Assembly: GCF_002099195.1 (NCBI RefSeq)
Contig: NZ_NBYX01000017.1
Span: forward strand, 100,739 to 164,738
Length of the DNA: 64,000 nt
Direction: 5' to 3'
Source: Burkholderia puraquae
GTDB taxonomy: Bacteria; Pseudomonadota; Gammaproteobacteria; Burkholderiales; Burkholderiaceae
A program made the position numbers and the translations under genes. The notes beneath the pieces were generated by a model. The model ran no database searches and had not been told where the DNA came from. It saw only the letters and a list, made by a program, of their open reading frames with translations. Of the stretch, positions 54,471 through 62,731 are shown in pieces (within the stretch, counting starts at the first letter, position 1; every line of letters starts with the position of its first letter).

Positions 54471-54899
54471 AAACGACTCCTGCCGCTGTTACAACTTCAA
54501 AAAGATGAAGCAAATGCGTAATTCTCCTACGACAGCGGAAATGATGCAGAGTTGCTCAACAAGGCCCCCGTTGACGATAAAAATAGTCAAAAATCCTCGC
54601 CCTCTGCGGATAGTTGATCCAATTATTCTGATTGGAGCAACAATTGGGTGAACCTCGTCGAGTAATCGGCCGAATCAGGAAGGACGTATTTGATGCGACA
54701 CAACAGCGCACCCTTCCGCCCGTCGCGCAAACGGCGCCGGGTCAGGCTGCCGCCAATTGCGGCGGAGCGTAACAACCTGTTAAAAAGACACCATGAAGGC
54801 GGCCGACGTAGCATCATGTCGGCCCCGGCCGGGCGGGACGGGTGCGCGACGTGCGCCGCCGCCACCGCCGCCGCTTTCAACGCGCGACACCCGCTCACC
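54471..54899. promoter_or_regulatory. Divergent lysR / dehydrogenase region with operator-like repeat (54613-54641)
   Basis: 429 bases without a gene. The central part is AT-rich. It contains an inverted repeat with 11-base arms, GTTGATCCAAT (54613-54623) and ATTGGAGCAAC (54631-54641), matching at 10 of 11 positions with a 7-base spacer; size and dyad geometry fit a LysR-type recognition site. The part 54690-54899 is GC-rich and has an open frame continuous with the dehydrogenase, but no family resemblance. Confidence 0.65.
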
Positions 54900-55913
54900 A
54901 TGAAAATTGCCATCCTCGACGACTACCAGGACGCCGTCCGCAAGCTCAACTGCTTCGAGATGCTTGCCGACCACGACGTGAAGGTCTTCAACAATACGGT
55001 GCGCGGATTGGGGCAGCTCGCCAGCCGTCTGGCGGAAGTCGAGGCGCTCGTGCTGATTCGCGAACGGACCCCGATTTCGTCGCAACTGCTCGCCAAGCTG
55101 CCGAACCTGCGCATGATCAGCCAGACCGGCCGTATTTCGAGCCACATCGATCTCGAAGCCTGTACCGACCGCGGCATCGCGGTGCTCGAAGGCACGGGTT
55201 CGCCGGTTGCCCCCGCCGAGCTGACCTGGGCGCTCGTGATGGCCGCCCAACGCCGCATTCCGCAGTACGTCGCGAACCTGAAGCAAGGTGCCTGGCAGCA
55301 GTCGGGCCTGAAGACGTCGGCCATGCCGCCGAACTTCGGCCTCGGCCAGGTGCTGCGCGGCCAGACGCTCGGCATCTGGGGCTACGGCAAGATCGGCCGG
55401 CTCGTCGCCGGCTACGGCAAGGCGTTCGGGATGAATGTGCTGATCTGGGGCCGTGAGCATTCGCTCGAGGCCGCGCGCGCCGACGGCTATACGGCCGCGG
55501 AAAGCCGCGAAGCGCTGTTCGAGCAGAGCGACGTGCTGTCGCTGCACCTGCGCATGCATGACGACACGCGCGGGATCGTGAAGCAGGAAGACCTGATGCG
55601 GATGAAGCCGACGTCGCTGCTCGTCAACACGAGCCGCGCCGAGTTGCTCGAGGAAAATGCACTGGTCAACGCGCTGTCGCACAACCGTCCGGGGATGGTC
55701 GCGATCGACGTGTTCGAGAGCGAGCCGATCCTGCAGGGCTACAGCCTGCTGCGGATGGAAAACGTGATCTGCACGCCGCACATCGGCTATGTCGAGCGCG
55801 AAAGCTACGAGCTCTACTTCAGCGCGGCATTCAGGAACATCCTGGCGTTCGACCAGGGCGACATGTCGAGCGTCGTCAACCCCGAAGCGCTGACGCCGCG
55901 CCGCGTGCGCTGA
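54900..55913 (+). CDS. D-2-hydroxyacid dehydrogenase family protein
   Basis: A 337-aa NAD-dependent dehydrogenase of the D-isomer-specific family (phosphoglycerate dehydrogenase-like). Cofactor loop LGIWGYGKIGRLVAGYGKAFGM; catalytic Arg in LVNTSRAELL, Glu in IDVFESEPI and His in TPHIGYVE. The start MKIAILDDYQ is where similarity begins, though its ribosome binding site is poor and an open frame extends 70 codons upstream. The substrate is unknown. It is divergent from a LysR regulator and ends at a hairpin shared with the convergent patatin gene. Confidence 0.9.
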   Translation: MKIAILDDYQDAVRKLNCFEMLADHDVKVFNNTVRGLGQLASRLAEVEALVLIRERTPISSQLLAKLPNLRMISQTGRISSHIDLEACTDRGIAVLEGTGSPVAPAELTWALVMAAQRRIPQYVANLKQGAWQQSGLKTSAMPPNFGLGQVLRGQTLGIWGYGKIGRLVAGYGKAFGMNVLIWGREHSLEAARADGYTAAESREALFEQSDVLSLHLRMHDDTRGIVKQEDLMRMKPTSLLVNTSRAELLEENALVNALSHNRPGMVAIDVFESEPILQGYSLLRMENVICTPHIGYVERESYELYFSAAFRNILAFDQGDMSSVVNPEALTPRRVR

Positions 55914-55920
55914 GCGACGC

Positions 55921-55943
55921 GGGCCGCGCCCGCCGCGCGGCCC
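55921..55943. terminator. Hairpin between convergent dehydrogenase and patatin genes
   Basis: GGGCCGCGC (55921-55929) pairs perfectly with GCGCGGCCC (55935-55943), 5-base loop; no T run. Confidence 0.6.
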
Positions 55944-55955
55944 TGCTTCCCGCCT

Positions 55956-56822
55956 TCAGGCGGCCACACGGCCGCCCGTCATCGCGCCGACGCACGTGAG
56001 GAAATGCTCACCGTCGCGCCGCCCGAGGTCGTATGCATGCCGCATCTGCGACGGGCTCGTGTAATCCCAACTCGAAATCGGCACCTTGCTCGACGGCTGG
56101 ACGTACAGCCGCCGCTGCTCGCCATGCGCGACCGTGAACATCTGCGGGCGCGGATACAGCCGGGTGACGAGCACCAGCACGTCACCCGGTGTCGGGTCGA
56201 GCGCATCGACCGGCACGTTGTCGACCATCCCGCCGTCGAGCACGGGCCGGCCGCCGCGGCGCAGCACCGGCGTGAACGGCGGCGTGCAGGACGACTGCAG
56301 GATCAGGTCGGCGAGTTCGTCGACTCGCGTGCAGGCCTGCGCGCGCACGAATTCGGGCCGAAAGCCGAGCGTGCGCCCGAGTGTCGGGTGCAGCGTCTTG
56401 CGCACGTACTTCTCGATGTTGTACGCGACGAGGCCGGCGGCGACTGCGCTGCGCGCACCGAGCCAGCGCGGCACGTGCGACACGCCGATGCGGATCTCCG
56501 GCGCCGCGGCCAGCTTTGCGAACGGTTCGCCGTAGATATCGAGCAGTGCCTGACGGTAAATCCGGTAATGCGGAAACACGGGCTCGCGCCCGAACAGGTT
56601 GCCCCAGTACGCGTTCTTCCGGTTGTGGCGCAGCGCCGCTTCGTAATAGCGCATCACCCAGGCAGCGTCGCGCGTATACAGCATGCACGCGGTCGCCGCG
56701 CCGGCCGAGATGCCGGTGATCACGCGCGGACGCAAGCCGAGCGCCGGCTGGGCGACGTCCCAGAAGCCGGCCTGCCACCAGCAGCGATTGCCGCCGCCCG
56801 CAAAGACGATCTGATCGAACAT
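55956..56822 (-). CDS. Patatin-like phospholipase
   Basis: A 288-aa cytoplasmic-type patatin hydrolase with a Ser-Asp dyad. The nucleophile elbow is TGISAGAATA (Ser at about 39) and the Asp lies in VLDGGMVDNVPV. The oxyanion motif at the N-terminus reads FAGGGNRCWWQAGF, where the usual family form is GGGxxG; the Arg-Cys-Trp-Trp sequence is unusual. No signal peptide is present. It is 8 bases downstream of a PaaI-type thioesterase, so a joint role in acyl or lipid turnover is possible but unproven. Confidence 0.88.
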   Translation of the reverse strand: MFDQIVFAGGGNRCWWQAGFWDVAQPALGLRPRVITGISAGAATACMLYTRDAAWVMRYYEAALRHNRKNAYWGNLFGREPVFPHYRIYRQALLDIYGEPFAKLAAAPEIRIGVSHVPRWLGARSAVAAGLVAYNIEKYVRKTLHPTLGRTLGFRPEFVRAQACTRVDELADLILQSSCTPPFTPVLRRGGRPVLDGGMVDNVPVDALDPTPGDVLVLVTRLYPRPQMFTVAHGEQRRLYVQPSSKVPISSWDYTSPSQMRHAYDLGRRDGEHFLTCVGAMTGGRVAA

Positions 56823-56830
56823 CGCGCCGC

Positions 56831-57235
56831 TCAGCTGACGAGCGCGTAAGTCGACGTCGCGTGCACGGCCATCTTGCCGTCTTCGTCGAACAGCTCGACT
56901 TCGCCGAATACGAGATTGCGGCCCATCCGCAGCACGCGCGCGGTGACGAGCACGTCACCCTTGCGCACGGGGCGCATGAAGTTCGTGTTCAACGATACGG
57001 TGGTCATCGGCCGGAATTCACCAAGCGCGGCCGAGATCGCGACCACCATCGCGGTGTCGGCGGCCGCCGTGAACACCTGGCCGCAGATCACGCCGCCCGA
57101 ATGGCGGAATTCGCCGGAAAACGGGAGGCGCATCGTGACGCTGTCGTCGCCGATCGACACGGGAACCAGACCGAGCGAGCGGACCCAGGGGGCCAGCAGG
57201 CGATCCAGCAATTCGCGGACTGCGTTTTCGTCCAT
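56831..57235 (-). CDS. PaaI-family hotdog thioesterase
   Basis: A 134-aa hotdog-fold protein. The segment GEFRHSGGVICGQVFTAAADTAMVVAI carries the family's HxGG..G....D pattern, split here over residues about 46-72, followed by TVSLNTNFMRPVRKGD. It should hydrolyse acyl-CoA thioesters in the cytoplasm. The start at MDENAVRELL is chosen by family length; an in-frame ATG at 57325 would add 30 residues without resemblance. Cotranscribed with the patatin gene. Confidence 0.85.
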   Translation of the reverse strand: MDENAVRELLDRLLAPWVRSLGLVPVSIGDDSVTMRLPFSGEFRHSGGVICGQVFTAAADTAMVVAISAALGEFRPMTTVSLNTNFMRPVRKGDVLVTARVLRMGRNLVFGEVELFDEDGKMAVHATSTYALVS

Positions 57236-57425
57236 CTTCGGAAGCCCAGAAAGCGTTGCGCGACCGCCGCGCAACAGGTGTGGCGTCATCATACCGGGAG
57301 CAGGGAAACTGCGATCGCTCGTCATCGGGCCGACAGCGACCGTTGCCGCGACGAAATATTTTCAGGAAATGTGCAGAAAAGGCTTGCAAGGTCTGAAATA
57401 CCCGTGCATAATCTTTCTTCTGTTG

Positions 57426-57501
57426 GGGGCGTTAGCTCAGTTGGTAGAGCAGCGGACTCTTAATCCGTAGGTCGAGTGTTCGAGTCACTCACGCCCCACC
57501 A
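57426..57501 (+). tRNA. tRNA-Lys (anticodon CTT)
   Basis: A 76-base cloverleaf with encoded CCA. The 7-bp acceptor (GGGGCGT with ACGCCCC), D-arm, anticodon stem and T-arm (GAGTG with CACTC) all pair. Anticodon loop CTCTTAA gives CTT, reading AAG, the preferred Lys codon in this GC-rich genome. Confidence 0.97.
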
Positions 57502-57510
57502 GGAATTCCG

Positions 57511-57543
57511 AAGCCCGGTTAGCGAAAGCTAACCGGGCTTTTT
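57511..57543 (+). terminator. Terminator of tRNA-Lys
   Basis: Perfect 13-bp stem (57511-57523 with 57528-57540), GAAA loop, then T run. It lies 9 bases after the tRNA. Confidence 0.93.
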
Positions 57544-57822
57544 CCTTTTCCGGCGCGCCGCGCCCCTGCCGCAATACGCCACCGCACGCCCGTTCCGCAT
57601 CGTTTCCGCTAGAATCGTCCGACAAATATCACACGACCGGCGCAGGCACTGCCGTTTGCCCGCCGGCACTGAGAGAACATGGGACGTCACACATGGAAGC
57701 ATGTAACCGAGACGCGACCATTCAGAGAGCCTGGTTGCGCCGATATCGATCGGTCCGTCGCGACACGCCATTCCCCCGATCACGCCGGAATTCACCCTGC
57801 GGCGCACGAACCGGAACCGGTC
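57544..57822 (+). other. Region upstream of DUF3592 gene
   Basis: 279 bases before the preferred start. An in-frame ATG at 57679, preceded by GAGAG, would extend the DUF3592 protein by 48 residues, but the added part has weaker codon bias and no membrane or domain features. Confidence 0.4.
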
Positions 57823-58728
57823 ATGCCGGGTAAGGACGCGCTCGTCGCCATGGCGCTCGGCGTCGTGCTGCTCGTGCTGGCCGGCATGCTCGCCGTCACG
57901 GCCGGCCAGGCGACCGGCCACCTGGTCCGTGCGCCGGGCACGGTCGTGCGCATCGTGCAGGACAGCGACGCGCTGCGCGCGTACCGGCCGATCGTCGCGT
58001 ACCTCGCGAACGACGGCCAGCGCCGCGAAGTCGCCGGCAATACCGCATCGACCGTCCCCGCCTACGATATCGGCGAGAACGTCGAGGTATGGCTTGACCC
58101 CACCCACCCCGACCGCCCCGCACTGATCGACGATTTCACGCAACGCTGGTTTCCGGCGGCCGTGTCGGCGCTGCTCGCCATCGCGTCGCTCGCAATCGGC
58201 GGCCTCCTGATCGCCGGCGGGCGCCGTCGCCGGGCCTCCGAGCCACCGCCGACCCGCGCCGCCCGCCAGCACGCACGGCGCCGCTGGGATATCGCGATCG
58301 TGCTGATTCCGATTGCGGTCGGCACCGGCTTCGTCGCTGGCGCCGGCGCGGCCGGCCTGCGCCAGTGGCAGATCGTCCACCACTACGCGCGTTCGACCGG
58401 CCATGTCGTCGAGATCGCGCAAAACGCGCGCTCGCCCCGCGCGCGCACGGCACTGTATTCGGCGATCGTCGCGTTCACGACCGAGAGCGGACGCCAGGTC
58501 ACGTTCGCCCAGGGTTCGGCGTCGTCGCATCCGGGCCTGCGCGAAGGCGAAGCGGTCAACGTACTGTACGACCCGGTCACACCCGAGCGCGCGGTCGTCG
58601 ACCGCTTCTGGGATCGCTGGGGCCTCACGGCCATCCTGTTCGCGATCGGCGCGCCGTTCCTCGCGGCCGGGCTGTTCGTCGCCGCGACGCTATGGCCGGA
58701 ACATCCGCCGCACGAAGCCGCTCCATGA
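57823..58728 (+). CDS. DUF3592 membrane protein
   Basis: About 301 aa with an internal duplication: each half has a transmembrane segment followed by a DUF3592-like soluble beta domain, ending in a second membrane helix (first half: LVAMALGVVLLVLAGMLAV, then TVVRIVQDSDALRAYRPIV; second half: IAIVLIPIAVGTGFVAGAG, then GHVVEIAQNARSP and VNVLYDPVTPERAVVDRFWDRWG). The function of the domain is unknown. The start is uncertain; 57679 is the alternative. It runs convergent with the CGNR gene. Confidence 0.8.
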   Translation: MPGKDALVAMALGVVLLVLAGMLAVTAGQATGHLVRAPGTVVRIVQDSDALRAYRPIVAYLANDGQRREVAGNTASTVPAYDIGENVEVWLDPTHPDRPALIDDFTQRWFPAAVSALLAIASLAIGGLLIAGGRRRRASEPPPTRAARQHARRRWDIAIVLIPIAVGTGFVAGAGAAGLRQWQIVHHYARSTGHVVEIAQNARSPRARTALYSAIVAFTTESGRQVTFAQGSASSHPGLREGEAVNVLYDPVTPERAVVDRFWDRWGLTAILFAIGAPFLAAGLFVAATLWPEHPPHEAAP

Positions 58729-58782
58729 CGTTCGCGCGCCCGCCGCGCACCGCGTGGCACGCCCACCGGCACGGCGCGCACG

Positions 58783-59397
58783 TCACCGCTCCCTGAACGC
58801 CTCCACCTTCGCGCGGTTCCCGCACGTACGCATGTCGCACCAGCGGCGCCCGACGCCGCGGCCGCGATCGACGAAGAACCACGTGCACCGGCCGCACTGC
58901 CGCACCCGCGCGAAATCGTCGCTGCGCAGCAGTTGCTCGAAGCCGAGTGCGGCCGCATCGACCCAGCGCGACGCGGCACGCGCGTCGGGCCGCCATGCGA
59001 ACCGGCCGTCGACCGCATCGAACGCGCTGCGCCCGATCGCCTCGCGGATCGCGGCGGTGAGCCGGTCCGCCGCGCGCGCGCCGGCCGTGCCGCCACCTCC
59101 GGCCGCCAGGTGCGCGACCGCGATGTAAGCGTCCTCGCGAAAGCGATGCAGCGCCACCAGCGCGCCGGCGGCGTCCTGCCGCGCATGACGCAGAAGCCGC
59201 GCCAGATCGGCCGGCGCCAGCAGCCCCGAGCGCTCCGCCCACGCATGGACGGCCGGCCAGTCGACGAGCTTGTCCGCGTCGCGCGTCTTGCCCGTGTCGG
59301 CCACCGTGTTGAGGAAGTCGAGCGCCGGATGGCCGCCAACGAAATCGGCGGCACCCCATTCATGCGCGTGTCGCGCGGGCTCGTGTCGAGTAACCAT
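58783..59397 (-). CDS. ABATE/CGNR zinc-finger putative regulator
   Basis: A 204-aa protein with an N-terminal ABATE domain (GGHPALDFLNTVADTG, then DWPAVHAWAERSGLL) and a C-terminal CGNR zinc finger (RQCGRCTWFFVD then RWCDMRTCGNRAKVEAFR). CGNR proteins are predicted stress-responsive DNA-binding regulators. The gene is divergent from an alpha/beta hydrolase; between the two starts lies a 9-bp-arm palindrome, suggesting local control. Confidence 0.9.
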   Translation of the reverse strand: MVTRHEPARHAHEWGAADFVGGHPALDFLNTVADTGKTRDADKLVDWPAVHAWAERSGLLAPADLARLLRHARQDAAGALVALHRFREDAYIAVAHLAAGGGGTAGARAADRLTAAIREAIGRSAFDAVDGRFAWRPDARAASRWVDAAALGFEQLLRSDDFARVRQCGRCTWFFVDRGRGVGRRWCDMRTCGNRAKVEAFRER

Positions 59398-59437
59398 TTA
59401 TTTTCACCTATCGGTTTCACACCCGGACAATCCGGAG

Positions 59438-59464
59438 TAACCTGTTAACAGCCAAAACAGGTTA
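59438..59464. promoter_or_regulatory. Operator-like palindrome between CGNR gene and hydrolase
   Basis: TAACCTGTT (59438-59446) and AACAGGTTA (59456-59464) form a perfect 9-bp inverted repeat with a 9-base spacer in the 81-base divergent gap. It sits just upstream of the hydrolase ribosome binding site, a position suited to repression. Confidence 0.65.
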
Positions 59465-59478
59465 GCACGGAGATGCCG

Positions 59479-60294
59479 ATGCTCGAACTCGCCAACCGCT
59501 TCATTTTCGAAGGTCACCGGATTGCCTGGGGAACGCTCGGCGACGGCCCGCCGCTCGTGCTGGTGCACGGCACGCCGTTTTCGTCGCAGGTGTGGCGCCG
59601 GATCGCACCGTGGCTCGCGCGGCGCCGTCGCGTATTCTTCTACGACCTGCTCGGCTACGGTCAGTCCGACATGCCGGACGCTGACGTGTCGCTCGGCCGC
59701 CAGAACCGGCTGTTCGGAGCACTGCTCGACGAGTGGAACATTTCGCGACCGCACGTGCTCGCACATGACTACGGCGGCGCAACCGTGCTGCGCGCGCACT
59801 TCCTCGACGGCGTCGCGTATGCGGATCTCACGCTCGTGAATCCGGTCGCGATCGCGCCGCAGGGTTCGCCGTTCGTGCGCCACGTCGCGCAGCACGAAGC
59901 CGCGTTCACCGGATTGCCTGCGTATGCGCATCACGCGCTCGTGTCGGCCTATCTCGGCAATGCGGTCGCCCGGCCGCTGAGCGACGAGGCGCTGTCGATC
60001 TACCGCGCGCCGTGGCTCACGCCGGCCGGTCAGGCCGCGTTCTATCGCCAGATTGCGCAGATGCGCCAGCACTACATCGAGGAAGCCGAGGCCCGCTACG
60101 CGCCGCCGGACTTTCCGGTGCGCATCGTGTGGGGCGAGGACGACGCATGGATTCCGCTCGAACAGGGGCAGGCACTCGCCGATCGCATCGCGGACAGCCA
60201 GCTGATCAGGGTGCCGCGCGCGGGCCACCTGGTGCAGGAAGATGCGCCGGAGGCGATCGTGGCGGCGGTGCTCGACGGGCCACGGCACGGTTGA
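59479..60294 (+). CDS. Alpha/beta hydrolase with Asp nucleophile
   Basis: A 271-aa hydrolase. The oxyanion region is LVHGTPFSSQVW; the nucleophile elbow reads LAHDYGGATVLR, with Asp (residue 97) where esterases have Ser, as in haloalkane dehalogenases and epoxide hydrolases. The acid is in WGEDDAWIP and the His in AGHLVQED. The second ATG (59479) is preferred because GGAG lies 6 bases before it; the first ATG at 59473 directly touches that site. The substrate is unknown. Divergent from the CGNR gene and probably controlled at the palindrome between them. Confidence 0.87.
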   Translation: MLELANRFIFEGHRIAWGTLGDGPPLVLVHGTPFSSQVWRRIAPWLARRRRVFFYDLLGYGQSDMPDADVSLGRQNRLFGALLDEWNISRPHVLAHDYGGATVLRAHFLDGVAYADLTLVNPVAIAPQGSPFVRHVAQHEAAFTGLPAYAHHALVSAYLGNAVARPLSDEALSIYRAPWLTPAGQAAFYRQIAQMRQHYIEEAEARYAPPDFPVRIVWGEDDAWIPLEQGQALADRIADSQLIRVPRAGHLVQEDAPEAIVAAVLDGPRHG

Positions 60295-60318
60295 TCGCCA
60301 CCGGTACCGCATGTCGCG

Positions 60319-61077
60319 TCAGAACACCGGCACACCCTGCGCGAGCGTCGAGATGAACTTCGCGGTGCGCGGATCGCGCGGGTCGCCGAACAGGTCGCGC
60401 GATGCACCGGCCTCGACGACGCGGCCCTCCGCGAGAAACACCGCGTCGTGTGCGATCGATGCGGCCAGGCGCAGGTCGTGCGTGGCCATCAGCATCGTCG
60501 TGCCTTCGCGCGCAAGCTGGCGCAGCACCTCGACCACTTCGACGGACAGCTCCGGATCGAGCGCCGACGTCGGCTCGTCGCACAGCAGCACCTGCGGCGA
60601 TGGCGCAAGCGCACGGGCAATCGCGACGCGTTGCTGCTGGCCGCCCGACAGCGTGCCGGGCCACGCATCGGCCTTGTCCGCGATGCCGACCTTCTCGAGC
60701 AGCGCGAGCGCGCGTTCGCGGGCCCGTTCGCGCGGCCAGCGCTGCACGGTGACGAGCCCTTCCATCACGTTCTGAACGACGCTCAGGTGCGGAAACAGCT
60801 GGAAGTTCTGGAACACCATGCCGGTCTGGCGGCGCACCGCGAACACGGCGTCGCGCGCCGGCCGGTGCGCCGGCGAGAAATCGATGCGTGCGTCGCCGAC
60901 CGTCAGCGCCCCCGTCTCGGGCACTTCGAGCAGGTTCACGCAACGCAGCAGCGTGCTCTTGCCGCTGCCCGACGGCCCGATCAGCGCCGTCACGCTGCCG
61001 GGCTGCAACGCGAGGTCGATTCCGTGCAACACACGATGCGTGCCGAACGACTTGTCGATGCGTTCGAGCCGGATCAT
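60319..61077 (-). CDS. Polar amino acid ABC transporter, ATP-binding protein
   Basis: A 252-aa ABC ATPase of the GlnQ/HisP/TcyN class. Walker A is IGPSGSGKSTLL, the Q loop MVFQNFQLFPH, the signature LSGGQQQRVAIARAL and Walker B VLLCDEPTSALDPE, with the H loop in ATHD. It powers import of an amino acid by the permease whose stop it overlaps by 4 bases. The annotated start MIRLERIDKS is inside the permease 3' end. Confidence 0.94.
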   Translation of the reverse strand: MIRLERIDKSFGTHRVLHGIDLALQPGSVTALIGPSGSGKSTLLRCVNLLEVPETGALTVGDARIDFSPAHRPARDAVFAVRRQTGMVFQNFQLFPHLSVVQNVMEGLVTVQRWPRERARERALALLEKVGIADKADAWPGTLSGGQQQRVAIARALAPSPQVLLCDEPTSALDPELSVEVVEVLRQLAREGTTMLMATHDLRLAASIAHDAVFLAEGRVVEAGASRDLFGDPRDPRTAKFISTLAQGVPVF

Positions 61078-61754
61078 CGCAACTCCGCCTGGAACAGCGC
61101 ATGCCGGCCGAAACGGGCTTCGAGGCGACGTTGCAGCGTCGACAGCACCGAGCTGAGCAGCAGATAAACCAGTGCGGCTTCCGTATAGAGAATCATCGGC
61201 TCGTAGGTCACGGCCGCGATCCGCTGCGCGGCCTGGAAGATCTCCGGCACGGTCAGCACGGCCGCGAGCGACGTGTCCTTCACGAGCGAAATGAACGAAT
61301 TCGACAGCGCCGGCAGCGCGACACGCGCGGCCTGCGGCAGGATCGCGCGGCGCAGCGCCTGCGGGCGCGTCATCGCCATCGAATACGCGGCTTCCCACTG
61401 CCCCTTCGGAATCGATTCGATCACGCCGCGGATCACCTCGGCGTTGTAGGCGCCGACGTTCAGCGAGAAGCCGATCACCGCAGCCGTCAGCGGATCGAGC
61501 ACGATGCCGACGCTCGGCAAGCCGTAGAAGATCACGAACAGCTGCACGAGCAGCGGCGAACCACGAAACAGCCAGATATAGAAACGCACGGTGGCCTGCG
61601 CCCAGCGCGGCCCGAACAGCCGCACGAGCGCCGCGCCGAATGCGAGCAGCAGGCCGATCGCGAACGACGCGAGCGTGAGCGGCACCGTGAACACGAGGCC
61701 CGCGACGAGCAGGGGCCGCAGCGATTCCGCCATCAGGTGAAGCCAGGCCGGCAT
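61074..61754 (-). CDS. Polar amino acid ABC transporter, permease
   Basis: A 226-aa inner-membrane permease of the HisM/GlnP/TcyL family with about five membrane segments. The coupling motif is GAYNAEVIRGVIESIPKGQWEAA. Resemblance is closest to cystine-type permeases (YecS/TcyL), judged by eye. Located 14 bases after the binding-protein gene and overlapping the ATPase gene. Confidence 0.93.
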   Translation of the reverse strand: MPAWLHLMAESLRPLLVAGLVFTVPLTLASFAIGLLLAFGAALVRLFGPRWAQATVRFYIWLFRGSPLLVQLFVIFYGLPSVGIVLDPLTAAVIGFSLNVGAYNAEVIRGVIESIPKGQWEAAYSMAMTRPQALRRAILPQAARVALPALSNSFISLVKDTSLAAVLTVPEIFQAAQRIAAVTYEPMILYTEAALVYLLLSSVLSTLQRRLEARFGRHALFQAELR

Positions 61755-61768
61755 CGTTCAGCCTCGCG

Positions 61769-62551
61769 TCACGGCTGCGACACGTCGCGGCCGAAATACT
61801 TCTGCGAGATCTTCGCATAGGTGCCGTCGGCCTTGATGTCCGCGAGCGCCTTGTCGATCGCGGCCACCAGCGCGGGGCTGCCCTTGCGCAGCAGCACGCC
61901 CGATGCGTCGCCGGCGCCACCCGTGTCGGTCGCCGCGATCTTCAGTTTCGCGTCCGGCTTGTGCTTGCGGAAATCGAGGTACGACAGCGAATCGTTGATC
62001 GTCGCGTCGACGCGCCCCGAGCTCAGCAGGTCGATCGATTCGTTGAAGCCCTGCACGGGCACGACGTCCGCGCCGTGCGCGGCCGCGAGCTTGCCGAAAT
62101 TGCTGGTCAGCGTGTTCGCGGATTTCTTGCCCTTGAGGTCGTCGAACGAGCGGATCGTCGTGTTGTCCGCGCGCACGATCAGCACCGCGTGCGACGTGAT
62201 GTACGGCGTCGAGAAATCGTATTTCGCCTTGCGCGCGTCGGTGATCGACACTTCGTTGACGACCGCGTCGTAGCGGTTCACGTCGAGGCCCGCGATCAGC
62301 CCGTCCCACTTGCCTTCGACGAACTGCGGCTTCACGCCGAGACGCTGCGCGATCGCGGTCGCGATGTCGACGTCGAAGCCCGTCAGCTTGCCGGTTTCGT
62401 CGTGGTACGTGAACGGCGCGTACGTGCCTTCGGTGCCGACCCGGAACACGCCGGACGACTTGATCTGCGACAGGTCGTCGGCAGCCAGTGCGCTCGTGAC
62501 CGAAACGGCCTGCAGCATGGCGACGACCAGGATGGAGCGAAGGAATTTCAT
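61769..62551 (-). CDS. Polar amino acid ABC transporter, substrate-binding protein
   Basis: A 260-aa periplasmic binding protein (family 3). Signal peptide 1-24, ending SALAAD. Typical blocks: VFRVGTEGTYAPFTYHDETGKLTGFDVDIATAIAQRLG (split over 35-72), then WDGLIAGLDVNRYDAVVN and SITDARKAKYDFSTPY. Overall it resembles the cystine-binding FliY/TcyJ group; substrate is inferred. First gene of the three-gene importer; the start has an AGGA-like site. Confidence 0.93.
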   Translation of the reverse strand: MKFLRSILVVAMLQAVSVTSALAADDLSQIKSSGVFRVGTEGTYAPFTYHDETGKLTGFDVDIATAIAQRLGVKPQFVEGKWDGLIAGLDVNRYDAVVNEVSITDARKAKYDFSTPYITSHAVLIVRADNTTIRSFDDLKGKKSANTLTSNFGKLAAAHGADVVPVQGFNESIDLLSSGRVDATINDSLSYLDFRKHKPDAKLKIAATDTGGAGDASGVLLRKGSPALVAAIDKALADIKADGTYAKISQKYFGRDVSQP

Positions 62552-62655
62552 GGTGCGGACCCCGAATGATTGGAGGGAATGTTCCCGCGGCACGCGTGTG
62601 CCGTTCGAGAGGTCCGCGAATTCTACCGACGCGTCGGGGCCCGGCAAAAACGCAA

Positions 62656-62678
62656 ATCGGCTAACGATATGAGCCGAT
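62656..62678. promoter_or_regulatory. Inverted repeat upstream of the ABC importer
   Basis: ATCGGCT (62656-62662) and AGCCGAT (62672-62678) with a 9-base spacer, about 105 bases upstream of the binding-protein start; a candidate operator. Confidence 0.4.
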
Positions 62679-62685
62679 CGAATAA

Positions 62686-62718
62686 CGCCCGCACCGGCTG
62701 CGGAGCCGGGCGCGGGCG
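62686..62718 (-). terminator. Hairpin after the aldehyde dehydrogenase gene
   Basis: CGCCCGC (62686-62692) with GCGGGCG (62712-62718) and CCGGCT (62694-62699) with AGCCGG (62704-62709), 14 bases beyond the stop on the minus strand. Confidence 0.6.
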
Positions 62719-62731
62719 CCTTACACGTCAC

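Noticed and set aside
54690..54899. Upstream extension of the 2-hydroxyacid dehydrogenase frame
   Set aside because: The added 70 residues are Arg/Ala-rich and unlike the family; the region is part of the divergent regulatory gap.
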